Of a stretch of 64,000 nt of DNA, positions 39,201 to 54,200 are shown one piece after another (the stretch's first letter is position 1; every line of letters begins with the position of its first letter). Origin of the DNA: Norana najaformis (lineage: Eukaryota > Annelida > Clitellata > Crassiclitellata > Hormogastridae); contig OZ029921.1 of the NCBI GenBank assembly GCA_964023275.1, forward strand, positions 12,777,806 through 12,841,805, in the 5' to 3' direction. Position numbers and translations under genes: made by a program. The notes below the pieces were generated by a model. The model ran no database searches. It was given only the letters and a program-made list of their open reading frames with translations, and was not told the origin of the DNA.

Positions 39201-42200
39201 GACCCTTGCACGAAACAATAGCGGAAGTTCATTCCATAGAGAAGGGCAAACAACAGCAAAAGCCCTCAACTAAGCAAGGGAGGACTTAATATGAGGAACA
39301 AATAGATCCAGACAATCTAGAGAACGTAAAGGACGGGATGAGGTACTAGAGTGTGGAGGCCAAATAAGATCACAAATATATTTTGGAGCCTGGCCCATGC
39401 GAGCTCTAATTACCAGTGACAATAGTTTAAACTGAATACGAGATTGGATAGGGAGCCAATGAAGTTGCTGAATGATGTAATCAGAGATATGAGAGAAACG
39501 AGGAAGACGTGATATTAACCTGGCTGCAGAATTTAGCACTGATTGAAGGGAAGACAGTCGATACTTAGGCAAACCATTAAGTACAGAGTTGCAGTAATCA
39601 ATGCAACAGCATATCATGGCATGAATCATAGTAGTAAAGACAGAGGAAGAAACAGAACGACGAACAACTCTTAAGTGCCTTAACTGGTTGTAACAAGACC
39701 TAGTCAAACTAGAGACATGGTTTGCGAAGGTAAGGTTACAGTCAAGTATAATGCCAAGATTACGAACACTAGACGAAAACATAAAAGAGGGGAAGCTTCG
39801 GATAAGCAAAATTAGTCAAGCTGAGCAAGACGGTATTTAGAACCAAACCAGATCAACTGAGTCTTAGCTGGTTAAGGTGAAGATGATTGCAGGAAATCCA
39901 ATGTTGAATGCCATGAGTCAGGGCATCAACCTTACCAACAAGAGCAAGCTGCTTAGACGGAGGTCCCTGAACAAAAGCCTGGACATCATCAGTGTACAAA
40001 TGACCAACAGCCAAGTGTTTTGCAAAAAGGGAAGGGATATCAGCAGTATACAAAATATATAAAAGAGGACCAAGGACGTGATATTCTGCACATGTCTACA
40101 GTCATATTGGCTGTTGATTTGTCTACTGTGTTCATTTCACAAAACAGTTGATCTTACACAGAAGTTGCTCAACAATTCTTCTGTTTGGACTTCTACTGAG
40201 ATCAAGTCTGTATTTTGGAGATTTTTTGTTTTTCTGAAGAATTTCTCATGTATTTTTGGTGTTTTGCGAGTGACCGTTTTGTGGTTGTCAGTTAGTCCAA
40301 CCGACACCTCTAAAAGAGGGTCAGGTTGCCACTCAGACAGTGTCAAGTTTCAGCCGTAATTATGCCATCTGCAACTGGTAATCTCAGATTTGGTGAGAAA
40401 TTTGACAAGACTTGGCGAGATTGATGAGATTTGGCAAGAAAGGGTGATGAGTCACAGACACCTTCCGAAACCTCATTTTGTTTGTAAATATATTCACAAA
40501 TTTGTATAGCGTTAATTCAAGAGAAACTAATCAGAAGTGCTTTCTTCTTCTTGTTCTTCCTTCTGGCAGGAATTATCCCTCCTAGGGGAGGGGTTGGCCA
40601 CAGAAGTGCTTTCTGTGCTCACCTAAATAATGTCGAAGTTCCTTAAGAAGAAAAACTTCATCAATAAGCAAAATAATGCTCCAATACCTAAAAGTCATAG
40701 TGACAGGCTCCCACACATAAACTGCAACCAACAGATTTTCATCCAGACTAATAGTTGACACCATCAGATTTTCACAGCCCTGTGGCATTAAGGATAAAGA
40801 ATGACAACAGGTGATGTGGTCTGCCACCAAAAGCACGGTTTCCTCATTGTCCAGCAATTCCTTCTAAGTGGAAACTGACGCAGCACCCGGGTATCTTTCT
40901 ACGCAGATATCTTTGCAGGGCAGGCCAGCCAAATGGATGTAGAACCAGAATTCGAAAATGACTGCTAAAGATTAAATTTATGAGACCAAATCATTTTTTA
41001 TGCTTTCTGCATTAAAGATCTGGTTTTTTTGTGTGGCATTAGTATGAGATTTAATTTATTGGTTCTACTTTGCAATAACAGCTTGCCCTAGGAAACTAAA
41101 TAAAGATACTATATACTGGTAGAATCCACTTCAAACTATTAAGTAAAATTAGTCTGTTACTGGTGTGTGATTATAGGGAAAACTTGTATACTTTTGGTCT
41201 AAGTATGTAGCCAATCATTTTATGATCTGTGCGTATCTGAGGTATATGTGTATGTCCAGGCTGTACTAAACATTTTTACATGTTTAGCTAATTTCCATGG
41301 GGTATATAAGTGTGCAGTAGGTATGTGTGAAAATACAGTACTTACCATTCACAATTATATAACATAGGACAAGACAGGTAATTGCTCTTGTTCTCTTGAA
41401 CCTAGCTGCTGCTTTTGATACCATCAGTCGCAATTTACTTCTTCACCGCGTTAAACACTGGTTCAGCCTTTCTGGTCTCGCTTTCAGTTGGTTCTCATAT
41501 GGGCATTCTCATACTTCATCATTTTGTATCAATCAACTGACTGGTACCCACTGTCTTGAACTGTGATGTTCCACAAGGTTCTGTACTGGGCCTGCTGTTG
41601 TTTGCTCTACATATCACTTCTATCAGATCATTACTTACTGTTAGCTCTCGAGACCACCATTTCTGTCCTGACTACTCTGATTCCTTTTATTTGACAGTTT
41701 TGTGTCCTTCTCTTTGGCACTGGTCAGTGACTCTGCAAATCTGATTGGCTTACATCTGTTCAGTTTATTAGATTGCTTGTTGATTGTAACATGCACCTAG
41801 GTGTGCATCAGTTTGGGTGTAGTATTTGACTCAACCATGCCATTTTCTGACCATTGGACCACATGCAGATCGTTTCAATTTCACTTGCAGGATATTTGTA
41901 GAATCAAATTTCAGGCGCAGATTGCATGCTACTAATGAATATATGCTTTGCGTGGGAAAATATAAGTAATTAAATTAGATTACTATGTCATAATTCAAAG
42001 ACAATCCTGTCAATAACTGTACAGCCGTCAGGAAAACTTCATCAGGCTAAAAGCAGTCTGGACTTGATGGTTGTCACAGTGGAGGCACAAATGCTGTTGG
42101 AATCCATTACATGTAGCTGCTGCTATGTTAAGTTGCATAACATACATAATGTGCTTTAGATTCTGTCGATACAAAAGGAACTCTTGATGCGATCAGAGAA

Positions 42201-45200
42201 CTTGTTTCAGCATCTAACATCTACATTGAAGAAAGGCTTAAGTCCAGTGACTCAACCCCCAGTCTCTTTCTCCTGGAAAATATTGTCCTCTACATTACAA
42301 AAATTCTTAAGGTATCACTGTTTTGTTGTTTCTTTGCTCTGGCCATATATCACCCCTATCTTGTCATTTGAAAGTCTTCTTATAAATTCTATGCACATAA
42401 CTTTCCAAAAGCAAACATTTTGATTGTACAGACTACTATCCTGTAGCTTGAAATGTGACTGTATGTATGTATGTATGTATGTGTATGACCATTTATAAAG
42501 TTTCTTTAAAGAACCTGTCAAAGGCACTGAAACACTGCAATCTAGCATCTGTAAAAAATACAACTTAAGATAAGCTAAGAATATTTCTTGAGCTGTTTGT
42601 GATGGGTTAAAATTTTTAGTGGTAAACTGTTCCAGAAGGTCAATTACATGAGAAAGCAAGGTGTAATCAAGTCATTGAGGGACATCCCAGGACTATCATA
42701 TTTCCATGAGTTGCTGTGTGCGGTGTTAGTTGACTTGTATACATTAGAGCACCTTTTGCAAACCTTTCAAGAACACTGCATATATGGCTACCTGACTGTT
42801 CTAATCAGATGCAACTTAAACTGAACAGAAAATGTACTTTGAGCCAAATCATACAAAGAAGTATGCACTTGAAGAGGAAGATTATTCCAAGGTGATGGTC
42901 CATTGCACCAAACTGCAAGATTTGCTCGAACTGTGGTATAAATATGAGGAACCTGCATATTCCCAAAAGCAGCAGATCATCTCAGATCACAAACCCAACT
43001 GACTTTGTGGCATTGAACGGCAGGTTATAACGCATGCCCTGACCAGACACAGCTGGTAGAGGCAGGTCTCGCTCAGTGAGCAGACATGGTCAGTCATTGA
43101 TAATTCTCTGTGGAGAAGAACATCCAAGTCACGTGTGATGGACTATACATTATGCTTCCTCGTATATCCATTAATGTGTTTTGTGTCCTCAGCCCAAAAG
43201 TGCAGCCTTTCAGCAGGATGTAGCTTCAGTTGATTTGATGACATCCGTATCTGTGCTTCTGCAGTGATGGCCCAGGATGACACGGCTGTTAACTTGCAAG
43301 TGTATGCTATCATATTGGTTGCAGTTTTGCCTATTCTGCCATTTCAGCAAATTATTCATCTCCGCATGGATGCTGCTCGATAATTCCTATATTTTCAGAC
43401 TTGTACTATTACCAAGCTGGCATTTCAGATGTATCGTTTTTCGGCTCATGATTTTGTGTTTTTCAACGGTATTGAGGTGCATGTCATCAAAGCCTCACCA
43501 TTATTGGACCGGCTCATTCATGCAGATGGTGAACAGGTTCTCAACCAGACAGTTGAGCTTCTGTCCTACAGACATATGTATGCCATCTGTGACCGGGAAA
43601 TCTGTGATTTGGTGATAGAAGGGCAAGAAGAGTCTTCAGAGTGGCACTGATTGTCAACTACGGAGATGTTCTGTGATTATTTGGTTGGCTAGTGACTAAT
43701 TCCTGTCCTGCACATACTTTGTGGCTTGGGAGATATGTGGACACTCCATCTTTGACCTTCTGTGAGGCACTGCTGCATGGTGGGGTCATTGTTGGTTGCA
43801 GATCTCATTGGAAGCATCATTTCTGGCTACAACTTGATCCAAGGACTCTGCACACATGTTCAAATGTGAACTTTGGATGGGAACTTGTGAGAAATTTCTA
43901 ATCAAAACAGCCAGGAGCAGAAAGGCATATTGTGTACAGTCTCGGAGCCTTAAAATACTCAAATACACCCAAAGTTTAGCAGCTATTGATTTTATTAAAA
44001 TTATACATTAGCAAATGTTTGATGTGAGAGAAGAACTGTAAAGTCTCGGATGGATGGGATTGAGATTTATTATTTTGTATTTGCTCCTGAAATTTCAGAT
44101 TTTTGGTGCTATAGAAGATGAGAAGCTGATTGGTTTTCCTGTCAAGGGCACTGGTGATACTACAAAGAATGTGAGTTCACATATGAAATTCCTTTATTTG
44201 GATGGTTGTATTAAAGTTTGTTAAAGTTTAAACTGTTGCAGGTTGTCTAGGATTATGTAGTAAGTTACTAGCTGCAGGATAAAACGTGGTTTTATTTCCT
44301 AAGCTGTTTACAAGCGTGACATACTGATGTAGAGTAACAAGACTTCGACATCAGGCAGCGGCAAAACAAGAGAAACACCTCATGAAAACAAAATGTCCGC
44401 CAACAGATGATGGGTGGTAGGAAACTGCTCAAACAAGCCAAAACAGCCCCGAAAAACCAAAAAAGTCATCCACGCAGGAATAGTAGACACGACTAGTCGA
44501 GAGACTGGCAACAGAAACAGTCATGCTTGAGCAACAATCAAAATCCAACCTGAGCAATGTTAAATAGGACATATTTATACCTCTAAAGTCCATTACCGGA
44601 TTTCACCGGGTAAGTGCTGGAGTCCGTAACCGGATTTCACCGGGTAAGCGCTGGAGTCAATAACGAAAATGTCCGGAAAACATCGGATTGTTTTAAAGAT
44701 TTTGTTTGCTAAATAAAATACTTCCATTGTTGATTTCTGTTGGTGGGCGGGAAGAGGAGATGTTAATCCACGGAAATAAAGGCTGCTTTTCATCAGGAAG
44801 CAGATTTTAACTGAGAAAATCAACTTTTAAAACAGCGAAATGTTGGACTCGGCGGATGATTGTTTACATAAACTAAGGCGCCAATTTACGTCATGTGGGT
44901 CGTTTCCAATAAGCTTTAGTGTCACATTTTCATGAATATATTAGAGAATAATACTGTCAATATTAAAACAATTTCAAGCTCTGACTTGGATATAAGTAAA
45001 TGTTAAGCACAGCTATACAAGAGGTGGCCCTAGGCATGCAAACAAGGTATCACGTGCAAGAGTAAATGGCTTTAAGTGGCTGCAGCTAAGCAAGGCCACC
45101 GCCTCGTTCGATTAGCTGTTGTCCGATTGCCACCTAATTAGGGGATGAAGGGTGAGGATAATAGAATATTTTAAAATCAATACTCGTTTGGTGGCAGCAG

Positions 45201-48200
45201 TTTAACTGCATCTTATCAACGCCTCTTATATTTCGCCGATGTTTCGAAACTCGGACCAGACGACCGAGAATGAGAGGCGCGCTTTTCTGGGCAGCTATCA
45301 TTAGCGTTGAATCTAAATGGTGGTGCAAACAAACTGCAAATTAACTAAAATTTGAAGGCATCTTTATAAAGATGAGTCAACAGTTAGATGCTGATCGTAA
45401 TTTCGAGATTTCTACAGCGCTCAACAAAAGCTAAGTCGCGGGAACCAGCTTATTCACAGACGCTCAGTCAAAACAAAATCGATAGGCAAAAGGGTCAAGA
45501 TCCAGGAGTCAGGCACTCAGACGGCTACGGAGGATGCTGTTTGAAATTGAAGCGAGAAGAGAGATGAGGGGAAGAGGAAGAATCAGAATAAGATTTCTGG
45601 AAAAGAAGTGTTTTCAGTCTTGAGTGAAAGACCTGCGCAGAAACCGAAAGAGGTGAAGTGTTGGTGAGTTCGTATGATTGACCAGACAACTGTCGCAATT
45701 CTGGCGGGAGTTTATTCCAAAGCGGTGGGGCAGCTATGGCTATGGAGCGATTTCCAAATTTTAAGGATGAGGTGACGGGAGGGCGAAGAAGTGTTAGGAC
45801 AGATGAGGAGCGGGTTGAACGGAGTGGTTGGATAGTAAATAATTGACGAAGATAGGAGGGTTGGGAGGATTGAAGTGTGTTGTAGGTGAGGGATAAGACT
45901 TTGTACTCTATTCGTTCTGGTATTTTAAGCCAGTGCAGTGATTTGAGAACAGGGGTGATGTGATGGTGTTTGGGGGTTTTGGTGACATGTTGCGATATGT
46001 GGTGATATGTTGCGACTCTTCGAGTCCAGCGATGAGGAGCAAGATTTCTGGGGATTTCCCCCACCAGTGGCTGACGAGTCTGAAAGCGATCTGTGTGAAG
46101 ATTTGCTGACTGACCACACCGAGGATGAGGAGAGTGAGTATGGATCAGAGGGTGAAGGAAGCATGAATGATGGCCTGAATTCTGATGGGATTCAGGAAGA
46201 ATGGTCCCGCTGTGTTAGGCCACCCCAAGTGATACCCTCTGAAAGCATTTCTGGGCTGGTGAATCCACTTCAAATTGGTGCCCGGGCCCTAGATTTTTTT
46301 AGTTTACTGTTGCCTGTCTCCTGTTTTATTGAGATTGTCCAGCAGACTAACCTCTATGCAGAGCAGACCAGGTCTGCAGCACAGCTAGCTGGCTGGAAAA
46401 CCCCATCAGTGGAAATGGTCTCCAACTTACCTTGAGGAAATGATGGCTTATTTTGCCATGAACATCTTGATGGGCATGTATCCTGCACCAACGATACAGT
46501 GGTTTTGGAGTGGAACTTGTGGCTGCTTCATAAACAACACAATTGCAAAGGCATTTTCAAGAAATCAATTCCGGGTTCTGACTAAGTACTTACATCTCTG
46601 CAATGCCTCAAAGGCTGTTCCTCGTGGCACACCAGGATTCGATCCCCTGTACAAAGTCAGCAACATAGTTGATCTCTTGAATGCTTGCTTTTCCAATACA
46701 TTGATTCCAAATAGGGAACTGAGTGTTGATGAAGCCATGGTTGCTTTTAAAGGAAGGGTTTCTTTCCAGCAGTACATGCCATGTAAACCAATCAAATGGG
46801 GCATAAAGTCTGGACTTTGGCTGAAGCACAATCTGGTTACTGTTTGCTTTTCAATGCTTACACTGGAAAAGCTAACCAAAACCATGGTGCAGTAAGAATA
46901 CAGCATGGTCTGGGCTATGATGTTGTCAGAACCCTTTGCTCTCCAAGTGGAGTTTGGGTTTTTTTGGCTGTCATTTGTACTATGACCAGTACTTCAATTC
47001 CTTCGATTTAGCAACAAGCCTTTTCAATGACAAAACCTATTCAACTTCCACTGTAATGTTGAATCGGAGAGGCCTTCCACAAGAGGCTCGCCAGACTAAA
47101 CTGAAGTACAGAGGTGATGTGGCTGAATATCAGAAAGGACCTGTTACCCTAACAATATTTCGAGACAAAAGAACATTTTCTTTTCTTTCCAGCTGTCATG
47201 GTTCCAGCATTTCTGAACAAGGAAAGGCACTGTAAACCTGCAGTATAACCGGTTTATGGGTGGAGTTGATAAATTAAACCAACTGTGCTCATATTATGAG
47301 CCTGGACGAGATGGAAAGAAATGGTGGAGATGTTTATTGTGGTGGATGGTGAATGCGAGCATAATCAATGCTTACATTCTCTGGGTGAAGAGTCAGGGTG
47401 ATGCAGAAAAGGGCAGGTGTCGTATACGAAATTACAGTCATTTGAAATTTCGTCATGACCTTGTTCGTCAACTTTGTGAGAGATTTCAACCAGCTCGCAC
47501 TCGAGGACGCCCTTCTAAATTTCAAGAGAATTCACCCCAAGAAACATCCACCTTTAGCAGTGCTCTCAATTCTGGAGTTGAGGGTCACAAGCTGGTTAAA
47601 ATAAATGAAAGAAATTGTCGTAACTGCTCCAAAAAGGGTAAACGGAGAGCAGGTGGCAAATACAGAACCAGCACCTTCATGTGCAGTCTCTGTGAAGTAC
47701 CCCTTTGTAAGCAAGGATGCTTCCAGGAATGGCATCAAGAATACAACCTCAAATGAAATAACAAAATTATTCAATCCAAAATTTATCCATAGGCATTAAC
47801 TAAGTAAGAAAGTTGGCCTCTTCCTGGGTAGTTTCATGTAGTGTACCTGATCTCCAGTAGAGGGCACAATAGTCTACATTTATGGGTAGGTAAATAAGAT
47901 ATTCACTAAGCAGAGCAGGACTATTCTTCTTGTTTCGAAAGATTACGGGGAAACGCTTAGAGTGGGGTGTATGACTGTTTGGATCAAGCATGGTCGTCAG
48001 CTGAAGAAATCATCGCCAGCCTCGACAACCTCAACTGAAAACAGTTCTTTTCAGAACCACCTATTGTTCTGAAGGAAATCGATGAACCGGAAGCCTACAC
48101 CAATAATACTAATAATACACAAAAGGAAAAAATCACGAATAGTTGCTCCTACATTATTAATGAACCAGTAGTACATCACCAAACTTAACCATTAGACTAC

Positions 48201-51200
48201 TGTCACTAACAGAACCTTTGCCACAGCAGCCATGATGTCATCCCAGCTTCGACAGTAGTCTTCTTACTTTCATCATTAAATTATTGCTACCTTGGTTGCT
48301 TGCTATTGATACCCTTTATTCCATTATTGAGAAACCCCTGTGGAAATTGTAAATTTAGTTTAAAACTTTTATGGAACTCCACTGCACAAATAAGACGTCA
48401 TTATAGAAAGTTTACGCATTTGGACCTTCAGGGGTTTGATCTCTTTAGGGGTTTGTGGGACCAATTATTACCCGATTTTGAAAACTTTGCAGCATTTTAC
48501 TCAGGACTTAATTCTGAATAAGGCAGTTTTCATTATTTTTAAATTTTTCAAACTTCACCACACAACATTCCTGTCCAAATGAAAAACTTTGGGTGCTTTT
48601 AGTTCCAGGGTGATGGTAGGCACCCTGATTTTTTATTTTACAAAACCAATATGGCCACAAGAAAGAGGACACATTTATGAAAATTTTGATGTAAGAAGCA
48701 TCTTTCTACCTTCGGTAATGACCGAGTAATGACTTGTACAAAATTTTGAAGATTTCTTGCAAAAACGTAAAATTATTCAGACTTTTGATGTCATGACGTA
48801 AAATTAAACTGGACTTTACAGGCTGGGCTTTAAAATTAATTCAGACTCTATAGGGTTAAATAAGGTCAGCTTTCCTGCCAAAATGTACCGAAAGTTATAA
48901 CGTACAATAACTTGACCCATATGGTTATCCTATAGACCATATGGAACATACACCCAACTTGAAGGTGAGAACCTGTAAGGTTACAGAAAAACTTTTTAAA
49001 CAAAATCTAAACTGCTTCACAAGAATATAACAGTCATAGCAGACTGGATCAGAAACTGTCAGATCATGTAACACAGTTTCTTAAGTCGACAGTCAGCCAA
49101 GCATGTCCAGGAGGAGATTAGTGTCGAGGGCAATGCTTAATGTCCAAGAAACATAGTTGCAGTTCCAAACTCCAACATAAAAGTTTTTGGTTAGCACAGG
49201 CCATCTTATTTATGAATTGGGGTGGACTGTGGTCCAAGCACACTGTAACAGGCATGAAGCAGAAGAAGATGCTGAAAGCAAACACTACGATGACCAGAGC
49301 CTACTTTTTGATTGCGAAATAGTGAGTTGTTTCGTGAACTCTGAAATAGCACACAAAATGCTTGATGTTGTCGATCACCTGAAGAAAAGACAAGCTCCAA
49401 CACACTGCGATGAGTAAGGTCTTGGCTTCGCACTTCCGTATGTGCCTGCTTTAGTTTGACAGAATGTCACCACTCAAGGAATGTGATGTCGTACATATTT
49501 ATTCTGTAATTGGGTGATTGATGGTAAGAAATGAGACCATTGATATCATGATTACAGTACCATACTAATAACTATGTCTAGGAAGTCGACTTTTATAGCT
49601 GTCTACACTAATGTGGCCATTTCATTCGTGAGTAAACTGGGGCTTGTATCATGTGGCAACAAATTGAGAGCAACCTGAAGATCTGATTATTCAGAGAAAA
49701 CTGCAAGTGAATCAGAGGAGGTTCATCATGAAACAGGCCAGTGGTGTTATGGACTCTATGCATAGATAAGTAGTTATTTTGACTGTTGATATGATGTCAT
49801 TGTTTTAGAGTAGTGCTAATGTACATCTTAGTTGGAGTAAATAAACAGAAATCCAAATGGCCGCTAAAAACTATGGCCTGTCATACGTAATATTATAACA
49901 GTTCATTTTACCTGTATTTAAAATCCTTGCTGACAGTTGCAAGTGGAATAAACTTAACTGTGTGATATTAATTCCAGCCTGCCATAATCATGTTATGCAT
50001 GTGCACGTGCATGCGTATGCATCATTTGCTGCTGCATGGTAAGCCGTGCAGCCATATGGCATTTCTGGCTGGCATGCTGCACTTACACATTAACAGTTAA
50101 TACAAAATTTGGTTGAAACAAAATGTTTACTCTGGTATCCTGTCTTTTGTATTAACCGAACTTGCCTATATATAATGTTTACAAGATAATTTGTTTTATT
50201 TCCTCTTTAGATGGAAGATGTGGTGATGCCGTATCTGAGCGTTTTGGCAAATTTCAGAGAAGAAGCAAGAGAAGTTGCAAGACGGAAGAAAGGTCTTGTA
50301 TATTCTAGATAGTACACTTTTTAAGGGAAAGGCTTAATCTTTATCACTGGTGAGCAGTCGTGGTCACTGCTCTTCAAAGATAATAAATTTTAATGATTTT
50401 CAGTGTTCAGCATAATCTCAGAAACTTGTACAGCAAAGGAAGGTAAAAATGTAATGTAGCATAGGTCCATGTGTACAAGTCGAAAAATTTAGGACAATAT
50501 TAAAAGTCAGAATTTGGGGGGTTGCTTTATGCAAGAGTTGAACCAAGATCTCAAAATACATCCTGTGGAATTGCATGACAAATGCACGGGAGGATGTCGA
50601 CACATCCGTCAGAGATCTTATGCCACGTCCATGGGTTATCGCATGGCACAACCATAGTGAAGAAGGTCATATACAAGGTCATAAAGCAGAAGATACATAA
50701 AGATTTAATTTTAACAAATTGAAATAGATGTTTGCTTAAAATACTCACAAAATATTTGGCTGAATAAAAAAATAAGATTGTCCTACATTAAAACCATGCA
50801 TCCATCCATCCATCATCAAACATCAGTTCTTATTTGTTGTTCTTGTTTGACTGGGCAGGGTGCTTTCTATGCAAGGCTAGATCTTTCACGGGGCTCTCTA
50901 TGCAAGGCTGAATCTTTAGATTTTATAGTGCATTTGCTTTGCCTGGGAATGGGACTGTACTAAGTTTATCCCACCTAACGAGGGTAAAGAAGCACCTACT
51001 AGGCAGTGCAAGGTTTGCTGCTCTCAGGTGGGAAGAAAGTTTGCAAAGAAACCAGATACTGAGGGTTGTGATGTGCCTTTTTGTCCAGCACCTTGTTTTG
51101 AGTTATGCCACACAAAGCACAATTATTTATGTTTTTGGCAGTATACTGTATTTAATAACTATTTATATGTGGATATGCTATAGATTATTGCTAGAATGAC

Positions 51201-54200
51201 AATAGTTAGTAAAATTTGCAAACTTCACATAACACAAATTTTTTTTTGAATTTTCTTAATTTTACTTTGTCATATGAACACACTTTTTTTGCAAAAATAA
51301 TACACTGCCAGGATGACGTCATCAGTTTTTTTCTTGGCGTTTAAGGGGTTAATATACTTTTTGATGATAATGGTAAGTCTGATTTTGAAGGTTTTGATTA
51401 TATCTGCTGGTTTGTTAATAAAAGGACATGTTCTAAACCTCAAATGGTACCAACAGTTTAGTTTCTTTTAAAAATCATATTGGCGCTACAATATTTTGCC
51501 TTCCTCCATATTTTCTTGTCGCCATAACTTCACCACAATTTTCAAAGTGGAAACATAAAGTCAGCAATTGCTTGCAAGACATGGGTAAGTGATGAAAATT
51601 GTTTTATTATAGGCTGTTAACCCTAACTTCAAAATTACACAGACTGTAAAGGTAATGTGATTAGACACTTATTTTGTATAGATAATTTATTGGATACCAC
51701 TCTGTTTACATATTCGTGTAGCACATGTTCCCATCTTACGGTTTAACTTTGTGCCTTTGGTTGGTGTTTAAAAGCGCTATAAAATTTTCAGATTATGTGT
51801 AAAGACTTGTCAACTCATATGCAGGTCATAGACTTTTCTTGACCTATTGGTCTTAGGTGTGGGACGCGGTGGTGTAGTGGTATGGTCTGTGCCTCGTAAC
51901 CAGAGGGTCATGAGTTCGAATCTGCCTGAAGCCACTGCATAACGACCTTGAACAAGTTGCTCACCCACAGTTGTCTGTGAGGAAGGCAACGGGAAACCAC
52001 CTCCCTCGTCTCATCCCCAAGTGGCATAAAGCCCAAGGACCTGCCTTCAGGCAGAGAAATCATCATCATCATCATCGGTCTTAGAACCTCTATGTGATTG
52101 AAATTACCGAATCCAAGATTTGTGGTTCATAGTTGAGATCTGTCAAGTCTGGGGCCTGACAAACAGGAACTAGTCTACCTGTTACAGGTCAAGTAGTTTG
52201 AAAGAAAAGTTGGGCTTGGTGATATCCAACCAAATACTATCCAAAACGCACAGTCTAAAACAGACTTATGAAATAACTTTGAAATGCAGATCTGAACCCA
52301 AGAATTATCCAGCAAATTCAGCAAACAACAAAATAATCTATCAAAATTAACAAGACACCTGAACAATGGCTGCAAAACGGATACCTGGCAAGTTCAAAAA
52401 GCATCGAGTCCTTTAATAGTCAGTAAATGAGTACCAGTGCAAGCTGATAAGTTAAAAATAGGATGTCCTGTTGTTCGATGCTGTGTGATCATGTTCGTGT
52501 CTCAGCTGAGTGATCCTTTGACTACATGACTGCACTTCTGAGGAGGTTCTGTAGAGACGTGAAAACAAATATGTTACTTTTGCCTTTCTACCTTTATGGC
52601 AATTGTACAGCTGTGTTCTTATATTTTTTATCTTAGTGATACCAATAATTCACCGAAATTAAAGTTTATTCTGGTAGTATACACATAAGTTGTTGATTAC
52701 GTTTGATGTAATTACTTTCGGTGTTATATACCAGCGTACTCAATTATTTAAGACACTTTTTGATTTTCCAGATGTGGAAATCCTTGAACTTTGCGACAAA
52801 CTTCGTGATGATGTGCTGCCAGACCTTGGAATACAGCTGGAAGATCATGATGGTCAGTGTGAAGTCCAAATCTATTTGATGTCTGACATTGATCGTATCA
52901 GTTTTGACACTGCGTAATCAGTTTCATCATCCTTGAATGATAGAAATTATGACCAAATTAAAATGAATTGCATCCCTAATAGCAGAATTTGTTATATTAG
53001 TGCTGGCAAATGGTTAGTAAGTACAACTTCCTTGTTATGTGCTGGATGAAAGTGATTTTGATTTCGTGACATTGCTCCTTGTAGACATTTTCATTATCTT
53101 TGTTTACGCAAAATGCCAATCTGCTGAAGTAAAGTAAAAGAGCTAAGTTACTGTCTCTTAAAGGGGAATGTCCAGTTCTCTTTCTGTTCAATGATAAGGG
53201 CAACTTTTTTGTAGGAGGAGTACCACCTAGCATAAAGATCGTTGGTCGTGAGAAGCTGCTGAAAGAAAAGGAAGCCAAGAGAGAAGCAAAGTTGAAGGTG
53301 ATACTTATTCCTCTTGTTACTGTATGCATGCATGTGAAAGCAACAGTCACTGGCTCAGCATTAATAAATTGATCTGATTTAACTATTAGCTTAAAATATT
53401 CTCAATGTCACTTAAGTAGAATCAGAAGTTTTAAAAAATGAAAAAACTGAAGATAGGTTGAGAAACGTGAAAATCACTCAACAAAACTAAAATAAATGTT
53501 ATCAGCATGTTGGTCAGTTTATCTTTGATAATGTAGAGAAAGTTCTATAAAGGTTATTTTTTAATTTTAAAATTCCATTATATTGGCTCTCTGGATATTT
53601 CTTGTTCTTTATAGACACAAAGTGCATCATTTGCAGAATTTAATTTACATCTGCTTTCTGGAGTTATTTTTAAATCTGCTGTGTATTTCCTATGGTTTTG
53701 ACTGGTATTTAGTAACCTATGATCAAAGCCTGACCACCATTTGGCAGTGGTCGTCCTATAAGAGTTTTAATTGTTCCCATTTGGACAATATTAAGCCTTG
53801 ACTTACATGCCATCTGTGAACCAGAAATCATGGATTTTATGATGCAGCATCAGGTGAGGGTCTTTGAAGTAACAGCAAACATCCACTTTGAAATGATTTG
53901 TGTCATCCAGTGACTGACTTGCCTAGCTACTGACAAATGCCCAACCTGCAGAGGCCTGACACGGTCAGCCATCAGCCATGACATCGGGTGAACATTTCTT
54001 CTGACATGCTCCAACAATGCCTTGCCTTTGACAACATCATGCCTTTTCAGTGATTAGGCCACCTGTCTCGAATGACCTCCTTCTGGATCTGCACATCCTA
54101 CCCAGGGATACCATATGCTTCTTTCATCAACACTTGAAACTGTTGGGATGGGTGCACCTCTGAAAGATATTTGTCATAAAGGGGTGCTATGAGTTTGCCG

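Noticed and set aside
40080-43650. Homologous repeat between 40090-40345 and 43285-43620
   Set aside because: Similarity around TCATATTGGYTGYAG is limited to about 70 bp and cannot be extended with confidence by eye.
51853-51930. A true tRNA gene at the SINE head
   Set aside because: A and B boxes are good but there is no matching acceptor stem, and a SINE body with an ATC tail follows.
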